From assembly GCA_030734395.1 (NCBI GenBank), contig JAUZTG010000042.1, positions 2,170,001 to 2,234,000 on the forward strand: 64,000 nucleotides of DNA, in the 5' to 3' direction. Source of the DNA: Sarocladium kiliense (taxonomy: Eukaryota; Ascomycota; Sordariomycetes; Hypocreales; Sarocladiaceae). The notes beneath the pieces were generated by a model, which was not told where the DNA came from, ran no database searches, and worked only from the letters and a program-made list of their open reading frames with translations. Below, one piece after another: positions 56,385 through 64,000 of the stretch (position 1 is its first letter; each line of letters begins with the position of its first letter). A program made the translations under genes and the position numbers.

Positions 56385-58967
56385 TTAGTACCTCTCGATC
56401 ATCCACCGCAGCCTAGCCTCGGGCTTCATTGTCTCTTGGAACTGCATTTCTGCATCCTTCACCTGCACATACGTCTCCACCAACTCCCGTCCCATGACAT
56501 TTATCAAGGCATAACTTCCCGCCAATGCTTGTAGAGCCTCACTGAGCTCCCTTGGCAGCCTACGAGTGATGTTGAGCTCTGCCCGCTCCGCATCCGTCAG
56601 TCTCGCCGAGTCCTTGACGCTGCAGTCCCCAAGCCATAGCTCCTCTTGGTCTATAACCCCTTGTAAACCCGCACCGATGAGGGCAGCCAGCGCAAGGTAT
56701 GGGTTGGCCGTCCCGTCCATGCACTTCACCTCCCAGTGCGAGCCAGAAATCTTACGCAGAGGGGTTTCGCGGTTCTGTGTACCCCATGCCACCCACGTAC
56801 CGCCTGTCCAGATGCTGTCCTGGATACGGTCATAGCTTGCCATTGAGCTGCAGGTAAACGCCATGACGGCACGAAGATGCTTGAGAATTCCAGCATAGAA
56901 TGGCTCATACACGTGAGGCTTATCACCATGTGGCGTGGAAATGGACATGTGGACGTGAGCCGCCGTGCCACCATGAACAGGGCTGGGCTTTGGGTGCAGC
57001 GTCATCTTATACCCTTTCTTTGTGGCACAGGCTGCAATGACTTCCCGCGCGTATAACAAGGTGTCGACGGCTTCCAGTGCTGTATTTTTAGGCAACACGA
57101 CCTCATACTGGCCATGTGCACTCTCGGGATGAACAATGTCAACGTAGACACCTGCTTCATCGAGCTGCTTGATAGCCTCCTCAATGACCAACGCGGAGTC
57201 GGTTTCCATCACTCTCCCAACACACCAGGCGTGGCCATCTGATTCAACGGGACCAAAGCCGTCTGCTGTGCGTTGAAGGAGAACGAGCTCAATCTCGAAC
57301 CCGAGAGTGAAGTGCAGCCCATGTTTGCTCCCGATGTCCAAGACCCGCTTAAGAGCAGTCCTTGGGCATGTGCTCACCGGACTGCCGTCCAGCTCCTGAA
57401 AGCAGCCTCTCACAACTGCATGCCCCTCCCTTGGTCCTGCTCGCAGGGAAGTCCAGTCAGGTATCAGCTTCCGTTCACCCACTCCGACTTTATCATCGAT
57501 AGGAAAGTCATTCTGCAGAAGCCCCATGGCTCCAGTGATGACGTTGAAGGACACCGGTTTGTTCTCTTCCAGCAGGGTACGAATGCGACGTATGGGAAAG
57601 ACTCTGAGCCGCGTCGTAGATGTCATATCTACCCAGGTCATGCGCAAGAATTGCACCTCTGCACCTTTGGCGCTCAACGTGTTAAGAGCATTGAGTGCAA
57701 CCTCTCGAGGTTGTTGAGAGGCTTGACGTGTGTCTATCTTGGTGAGGGTAAGACCGAGATTATAAAGCTTGTTGGAGTTGTTGAAGAGAATATCTTCCAC
57801 GAGCTGGATCGCTTGCGTGTAGGTGAGATCGCCAGCTTTCACGAAACCGTCAAGCACCGTCTTGAGTGCCGTTCGCATCTGTTCAACCGCAAGGAGGTAT
57901 GTCTCTGGAAACCAGTGACCGTCTGTACTCCAAAGGATCTTGGAAATTGGACAGAGCTCCAGGATTTGCTTGATGATCTCCATTTGGCCTTCGCGGTTGA
58001 CAAAAGGGAATACCTCTCCAATATCCGCGTAGACGTGACTATACATCGCAGCCAAGTATCCGGCCTCACGGGTGAACGGGTAACTGGCGTGTAGCAGCAC
58101 GATCGGCACATCTGGGTATTCTCTGATGAAAGTCTGAAGATAGGAAGGGTTCGAAGTGGTGAGCGTGATATCATTATCGCCCAATCCTGTGTGGAATTGA
58201 ATCGGCTTCTTCCAGCTGCCGCTGTATTCTTGGATGAGCTCTGCCAATCGGTGGACAAAGTACTCATTCAAGCCGCGATGAGAAAGCCTCTTTAAGCCAT
58301 TGCGTATGGACGCATCATACATACTGGAGAAAGTGCTGAGTGCTCTGCTTCGGTACCCAGATCTAGGGCCAATATCAAGACCCGTGCGGTAGCAGATGAC
58401 CGATTTGAAACCAACGACCTCGGGATCATGGATGCATTTCCTGATCACGTTGTCGAAATTGCCGATTACTTCTTGCCACGCCATTCCCATACCCTCACCC
58501 TTTTCCAGAGCTCTTTGAATGATGAGCGTGGCTTCGTACTCGATACGAACAATTCGCGTGCTATTCGACGGCGTGAAATGGTCGAAGTACTGGTACGACT
58601 CCGCCTGATCAGGGTCACCGAGACCATCGTCCACTAACACAACCTCAATACCTTCCATGCAGCGCTGAACCCACGCTTTGTGAGCATCGCCCTGTCGCTT
58701 GGCCTTGATGGCGGCAGCTACAGCATCCCAGGTGGGCTCACATCCCAGCAGTCGCGACAGCTGATTCACGGCCCTGATATGAGCCATACCGGTGCGGCTT
58801 GATTCCAGAGCATCGCCATTGGCTTCGGTAGCAATCGCAAGCAGAGGAAATTGCTCGATGTAACTGAGCTTGAGGAGGGGGTGGGCATGGTTATCGATGA
58901 TGGGGGTCCTGTCGATAGCATCGAACAGCCCGGCTTGGGAAGCAGGGTATCCTCCGATGGCGGACAT
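56385..58967 (-). CDS. fluG: FluG: amidohydrolase fused to a type I glutamine synthetase-like domain
   Basis: In Aspergillus nidulans FluG is required for an extracellular signal that starts asexual sporulation. This homologue is a single exon of 860 residues from the ATG at 58967 (A. nidulans FluG is about the same length). The N-terminal half is an amidohydrolase-2 (TIM barrel) domain with metal-site blocks TPIIDNHAHPLL, QFHTGLGDNDITL, VLLHASYPFTREAGYLA and ILWSTDGHWFPETY. The C-terminal half resembles prokaryotic glutamine synthetase I: FTLGFEIELVLL, YEVVLPKNTALEAVD, HPKPSPVHGGTAAHVHMS and GTANPYLALAALIGAGLQG. The frame is open up to 59156, but residues added there are low-complexity and unlike the family. 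Glutamine synthetase activity is doubtful in this family. Neighbours give no further clue. Confidence 0.95.
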   Translation of the reverse strand: MSAIGGYPASQAGLFDAIDRTPIIDNHAHPLLKLSYIEQFPLLAIATEANGDALESSRTGMAHIRAVNQLSRLLGCEPTWDAVAAAIKAKRQGDAHKAWVQRCMEGIEVVLVDDGLGDPDQAESYQYFDHFTPSNSTRIVRIEYEATLIIQRALEKGEGMGMAWQEVIGNFDNVIRKCIHDPEVVGFKSVICYRTGLDIGPRSGYRSRALSTFSSMYDASIRNGLKRLSHRGLNEYFVHRLAELIQEYSGSWKKPIQFHTGLGDNDITLTTSNPSYLQTFIREYPDVPIVLLHASYPFTREAGYLAAMYSHVYADIGEVFPFVNREGQMEIIKQILELCPISKILWSTDGHWFPETYLLAVEQMRTALKTVLDGFVKAGDLTYTQAIQLVEDILFNNSNKLYNLGLTLTKIDTRQASQQPREVALNALNTLSAKGAEVQFLRMTWVDMTSTTRLRVFPIRRIRTLLEENKPVSFNVITGAMGLLQNDFPIDDKVGVGERKLIPDWTSLRAGPREGHAVVRGCFQELDGSPVSTCPRTALKRVLDIGSKHGLHFTLGFEIELVLLQRTADGFGPVESDGHAWCVGRVMETDSALVIEEAIKQLDEAGVYVDIVHPESAHGQYEVVLPKNTALEAVDTLLYAREVIAACATKKGYKMTLHPKPSPVHGGTAAHVHMSISTPHGDKPHVYEPFYAGILKHLRAVMAFTCSSMASYDRIQDSIWTGGTWVAWGTQNRETPLRKISGSHWEVKCMDGTANPYLALAALIGAGLQGVIDQEELWLGDCSVKDSARLTDAERAELNITRRLPRELSEALQALAGSYALINVMGRELVETYVQVKDAEMQFQETMKPEARLRWMIERY

Positions 58968-59804
58968 GATGGCGGTGGGCGAATCCAGTGTGTTGGCCTG
59001 AGTGGTCGTGCTTCTCTCCTTATGTGCTTGGGGGGAGAGTTTTTGCTTTTGAGGCTCCAACACTGGTTGATCTGCAATTTGCCCAATGCATGTCGTACTC
59101 CCATCGGTGTCTGGCGTCACCCGGTGCCACGCGGCTGCTTCACCGTAAGGGACCACCAGAATCTCTCACTAAGCCACCCGGCAATCAGCGCGTTGTCAGA
59201 ACAATAGTAGTTTTGCGATCAGCCAGGGTTACTGTAGCATAGCATTCACCCTTCTGGATTTACATGAGGCTTACTTACTGCTTATCGTCATCCTTCGTCT
59301 TACTGCTGACGATTAAGAAGGGGTCTGTGGGCCACACAAGAGGAGTAACGGAACTCCGGATTCAGGCAGCATTTGGAATGGAAACTTGGTAAATTTGCAG
59401 AAATAATGTGTATTGACCTTTATCGGTGCCAGCCTGCGACGAAACGCCGATGCCTCGAAGGATTAGCTGTTAACGTGCATTTCTTCCTCCTAGTGCATCT
59501 TGATATCTCAACGATCCAAACTCAGGGCCCCTGGGTAACCAACAACTGCAAGCTGCCAAATTGGCGACAAGACAAATGAACAGAGGGAATCAACGAGCTC
59601 AAACTCAACGAAGTCTTTGTGAAAGAGATAGCATGGGCCAGTACCCGTGACAAATGACAAGAACTTGACTCCTTTTGGAGAAATATTCATCAAGTAGGAA
59701 CATGAAGCAGAATAAAAAGAGGTGCCATCGTGAAGAAGTGAAAAAGACATAACAGGAACCAATACCAAGTTTGTATGGATACATCAAGTCGTCTTCAGCA
59801 GGGC
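58968..59804. other. fluG promoter and 3' flank of the upstream gene
   Basis: 837 bp between two genes in the same orientation. No gene seen; small minus-strand frames at 59508-59808 are Phe/Cys-rich and unlikely. Confidence 0.5.
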
Positions 59805-62800
59805 TCAAGCCAAGCCCAGCTTCTTTCGTCGGCTAAACATCTTCGATAGCCCATTGCTTTCTTCTTGCGGGGGTGCGCTGGTAGTGAGCGTGGTGTTGCT
59901 CGGTGGTGGTGGAGTATCCCTCAAAAACGCGGCCAGGTCACTCGTCCCCGTGGTTCCTGATACTGCCTCACGAGGCTGGAACTTCTGCATCGGGATCTTG
60001 CCCGAAGTGCCAGCTGTTGATCGCCTACGTGGAGGACCAGCATTGCCGATGGACCCATACGTATCATATCCAGAGGGCATCATGACCTGGATTGGGACGT
60101 GTCCGCCCTTCCCGCTAGAACGTCCGCTGACGGAAGAAGGCTCCGAGACGACTGGGGGTTTGGGGGGCGGGGGTCCAGACGGCGAATCTCGGCTGTAGGT
60201 ATTGCGGAAGCGTGCCATTAGACTTGGGGCGCTCATCTTCTTCTTGGGCATCTTCGGCTGAGCAGATGCCGGCGTCGGAGGAGCCGGAGGAGGGCTATAG
60301 TTGCGCAGGAAGTCCGCAAGCGATTCTTCTTGCTTGGCTGGAGCCTTGGGCGTCGTAGTGAACAGATCTTCATCCTCATCCTCCTCATCGCTGAAATCAA
60401 TGGCGTAAGGATCCCGGACACGTCTTTGCTTCCGCTTTGGCATCATGTCATCCTCATCAAACATCTTACTGGGCATACCACCTCCATTATTCTTCTTCTT
60501 CAGAAGTGCCGAGCTGGAGTTGACGGATGACTGTATTGAAGGCATCGAGTTGTCTGTGATGTTCGTTGAAGCCTGACTATGACGAATTTCCGGGATGTTC
60601 GCATCAACGGCGCGACCGCCATTTGCACCAGTCATCTGATCTGAGTCCATGGTGTTTCTGAAAGGTGCGACGTGACGAGGGATGCGGTGGTTGCTTATAC
60701 CACTGCTGGGAGGGCCTTGGCGGATGAAATCGATCAGATCAGAGTTGTCTCCTTTGTCAACGGCAGCCTCGCGGGGTTGATAGCGTCCACGGCTACTGTT
60801 AGTGGAGACTCGTCGAGACTCTGAGCTGTTCTTCACCATCGAGCTAGCGCCACCACCCGTCTTCAAAGGCATGGGCCGGGTTTCGCCCGGCGGCCCGGTA
60901 GATTTAATAAACTCTGCAAAGTCGGCAGTTGATTCTGAAGGCACGCGAGCTTCACGGGCCTGAGGGCCGCCCATGCGTGGAGACCGTGAGTCTTGCCTTG
61001 AGGATGATCTGGGAACAGCAGCACCGGATCTATCAGCGCTGTTGTCGAAAGTCTGCCCTGAGCCATGGGCCTTGAAGCTGTTGGAGGGTGATCTTGGCGT
61101 GTGGGCTGTGGCCGACGATGAGCCTGAGCGGCCATGGGCACGAGCTTCCTCGCTTCTGCGCTGGTACTTAGGGAGTGGAGAGCTTTCAGTTGCCTACGCA
61201 TCCTCATTAGTCTAATGAAACATCAAATGAAGGATTATATCACTTACGTTGTGATCGCGCATGTTCTCTGGGGTCAGAGTGTATGTGATAGTTTGATTGC
61301 TGTGGATGAGGTCCTCGAAGTTTCGAGCCACGTTTTCGGCTCTGTGGGCGTAGTTCTCCTCAGACGTACGAACAGCCTTGAGCCGTCCGGTGTTTGAGGA
61401 CACTGACGATCCAGATGTGTGAGTTGGCCGGGTAGGGTGACCGTTAGTTTGCGGGGAGAAGGTAATGGTCTCCTCAGATGCTCGTGGCGCCGACTTCTCA
61501 ATGCTGTCCTCCCTTGGCCTCTGCCGTCCAGTGTGCCCAGGCGATTTGGCAGGCACCTCCGGGATCGGCTCGAAGGCTGAGTTCGAGTTCGAGTTCGAGC
61601 TCCCGATGATAGTCACCTTAGTACCGGTGGAAGGCTCCTGCTTGGTCGGTGGGTATTGACGAACTGATTGGGCATAAGGATTGCGCGCAGACGGCACGGA
61701 GCGTGCTGGGATGCCCTGTAGCTCTGGTGGGAAGAAATCGGCCTCCTCATCTGACTCGGAAATGGTAGTGGTATTCTGAACTGCGGGCCGTTGCCTTTCC
61801 AGCGCAGCCTTTGATTTTGTGGGAGACACAATTCGAGCTTCAGAAGGGGCGGAGCGGCCCTCAACAATAGCAAGGCTGGCCTTGTCATTGCTGCCAGTGA
61901 GGGGAGCTGGACGAGCTGCTTCGATAGATGCTGGACGAGAGCCAGGAGAGCCCTTGGGGGCCGGCACCGACACGATGCGAGCGGATCGTACACTAGATGT
62001 ACGTTCCAATTTATCAGATTCAGACGCTGAGGAGCTCCCTGTCATGGAGACACGAGCAGACGTGACAATCTCTGCCTTCTCGTATTCGACCTCTTCGTCT
62101 GCGGAGTCGAAGTCACCAGCTGTTGCAACAGGCTCGCTGGGAGACACAGCGTCAGACGTCATTGCCACACCAATTGCGTCGCGGTCGTCGATAGAAGCTG
62201 TCGGACCGTCTTCTTCCAGCGGTGAGACCCCATTCTCGTCGAGAGCAACTGCTAGGTGACTGTTGTCAACCGGCTGTTCCTGCTTGTCACCTGCTGTTGG
62301 CTCCTCCTGAGCCAGCTGCTCTTGTTCAACCCGAGAAAAGAATGGGTTGAATCTACCCCCAGGATGGGAGCCTGAGCGTTTCCGAGATGGTGCATACATG
62401 GCCTTAAGAGCTTCGGGCAAAGCATTCGCAATGGAAGACGGCAGGTAGAGGCTTTGTGGACGCTTCTGTTCGGGAACTGGCTCCTCAACATCCTCCTCAT
62501 CGTCACTGTAGCTCACGAGGCCTGGAACCTCAATCTCATCCACATCTCGATCGCGCATCGGTAGAGCGATATCAGCTGGCTGAACATCCTCAGCGATGGC
62601 TTTACCTCTGTAGTCTTGGCTTCTCCTGAGCTCATCTCGGGAGTCTGCAGCGGCTGACCTGAGGGCTATTGAATCCTGGCTGTCCGAGCGGTAATGTCTG
62701 TTGAGAGAGCGCATTGAGAGCTGCCCGCCGATCGAATCAATCGTGGGTGTTCGGATTCTCTTCTTCCAACCGCGCCAAAGCCGTCCTAGGGTGCGATCCA

Positions 62801-63650
62801 ATGCCACTCTTTCCATGTCGAGCTCTTCTACGACGATTCTGTCTGCGATATCAGACTGTGTTCGAATCCCCTCCTTCAAGTCCTTTTCAAACTTGGCCCG
62901 CATGCGGTGATAAGCGGCTTGACCAGCCACGGTCAAAGTAAGTTCGCCCATGTACTCCAGTACTGATGTCAAGAAGATCGCAACAGCAGGTGAAATAACG
63001 TCGGAAATCTGCTCGTCCGCTCCGATCTCCAGGTTCTCTTGTTCCATGAAGAGGTCCTCATCTTCCTCCTCCATATCGCCCAATGAGGAATAAACCATGC
63101 ACCTTAATCTCGTTCGTTTCCAGACCAACTCAAGGTCCCAATCTTGCTTCCTGTCACCCCCCTGAGGCTGAACGTAGTCGTCTTCATCCGCACCGCCCAG
63201 GTACTCCCTCAACTCTTCATCGGCATTGTTGATGGCGTCTTTAGCGAGCTTCGGCTTCAGTACCTCAGATACCGCAGGTCTTAAAGCTGCCAGAGTTGTG
63301 GCTTTCGAGACTTGGAGGAAATTGAACAAAAGTTGGTCGAGGAAATTGTTGACGAGGGTCAGAGCAGCCGGCGAAACAAGAGCAGTCTCTCCAGCAGGCT
63401 CAATGCCATGCTGATCATACCAGGTATCAGCATGACTGTCGTGGTCGTTTGTGACAATCTGGGATGCTGCTGAGGATGCAATGAAAGCAGCTTCTGGAGA
63501 GACCGTTGAGGGCGGGGACAGCAAGCTGTGGCTTATCGTCGATGGTCTGTCGCTAGAGATACTGTGTGTACGAGATCGAACCTGTCGTACTGGGGAGATA
63601 ACTCCCGACTCTCGTCGAAACGAGGACGAGTCTGGGATTGGGCTCGCCAT
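59805..63650 (-). CDS. Large unrecognised protein with paired histone-fold-like segments and repeated FLR-PP motifs
   Basis: Two exons on the minus strand, 63650-61248 and 61193-59805 (54-nt intron, GTAAGT donor), give 1,263 residues. I cannot name it. Residues about 91-151 read like histone H2B helices (ALTLVNNFLDQLLFNFLQVS then LRPAVSEVLKPKLAKDA). After an acidic linker, residues about 218-293 read like H2A (SPAVAIFLTSVLEYMGELTL then VAGQAA, later IVVEELDMERVALDRTLGRL). The rest is mostly disordered and Ser/Glu-rich, with a short conserved-looking ENYAHRAENVARNFEDLIHS-type helix before the intron. The C-terminal exon carries four copies of a DL-x-x-F-[IL]-[RK]-x(3)-PP motif, three preceded by a Q-x-REA or QPREA box, and a Pro-rich region with basic patches (PKRKQRRVRDP). 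A nuclear or scaffolding role is inference only. Confidence 0.85.
61579..61602. repeat. Hexanucleotide repeat within the 1,263-residue protein gene
   Basis: Three GAGTTC units plus one GAGCTC in coding sequence. On the minus strand they encode an alternating Ser-Asn run (SSNSNSNS) in a disordered region. Confidence 0.8.
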
Positions 63651-64000
63651 ATTTGGGAGGACGGTTGCAGATGATTGAATAAAAATTATGAGGTGCTATT
63701 GGCGATCGAATGTAGTGTGTTCGCCGGAGAGGTAGTCGAGGGACTGAAGGTGCAAGGCAGTCGTCGCTTCAATTGGGCAATGCTTCGCGGAGAGCTTTCT
63801 GAATGCTTTTGTTAGTTATTTTGAGCGGCGATGACAAACATTGTCGATTCGGCGAAGATGATGTGTTTGGTCACATGAATCGGGAAGTTGGGAGGACTCC
63901 AAAATGACCCTACAACAAGCCAGGTGCGCTTGAGCGGCTTATGCTCACAGGACCGAGATAGATCACGGCCGAACGAGCCCAAGAGAGAGGGGGCCAATGT
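63651..64000. other. Promoter side of the last gene, cut by the window end
   Basis: 350 bp upstream of the 1,263-residue protein gene. A minus-strand open frame reaching the window end (63812-63997) starts without an ATG and has no recognised family; it could belong to a gene outside the window. Confidence 0.45.

Noticed and set aside
58968..59156. N-terminal extension of FluG
   Set aside because: The 63 extra residues are low-complexity Thr/Gln-rich; the ATG at 58967 matches the family length.
63812..63997. Minus-strand frame at the window end
   Set aside because: No ATG, no recognisable family and truncated by the window; insufficient support.

Overview
The window is nuclear DNA from a filamentous ascomycete (Pezizomycotina). 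The evidence is short GT-AG introns (almost all 50-95 nt) with CTAAC/CTGAC-like branch points, long gene-free spacers, and lineage-typical proteins: a FluG amidohydrolase/glutamine synthetase fusion, a CAL-A-type secretory lipase, a membrane kelch protein and an Mpe1 with DWNN, zinc-knuckle and RING domains. The gene style would fit Dothideomycetes, but the sequence alone does not prove the class. I see no rRNA, convincing tRNA, transposon ORF or CRISPR array. I modelled 22 protein genes by hand, with 39 introns in 17 of them; all exon phases close.

Layout. 0-10 kb: SNF1 kinase (+), isocitrate lyase (-) and neutral trehalase (-), a carbon-metabolism neighbourhood. 10-20 kb: a yippee-domain protein (-), a Dug1-like Cys-Gly dipeptidase (-) divergent from the cleavage/polyadenylation factor Mpe1 (+), then the tail-anchored-protein targeting ATPase Get3 (-). 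20-31 kb: 5-hydroxyisourate hydrolase (+), an unrecognised Ser-rich protein (-), the Cdc50/Lem3 flippase subunit (+) and the FACT subunit Spt16 (-). 31-40 kb: a type I membrane kelch protein (-), a carboxymuconolactone-decarboxylase-like protein (+), an unrecognised single-pass membrane protein (-), the KEOPS kinase Bud32 (+) and the glutamate-cysteine ligase modifier subunit (-). 40-43 kb is gene-free. 43-49 kb: secretory lipase (+), AP-1 sigma (+), Maf1 (+). 49-64 kb: Sln1-type hybrid histidine kinase (-), FluG (-) and a 1,263-residue protein (-) with two histone-fold-like segments and repeated short motifs near its C-terminus.

Most genes are independent housekeeping loci. Functional links suggested by context are SNF1 next to isocitrate lyase (known regulator and known target class, convergent) and two glutathione-related genes (Dug1-like dipeptidase and glutamate-cysteine ligase modifier) about 25 kb apart. 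No secondary-metabolite cluster or clearly foreign block was found. The most unusual content is the 1,263-residue protein, a dense cluster of GGTACC palindromes upstream of isocitrate lyase, and several extremely short first exons.
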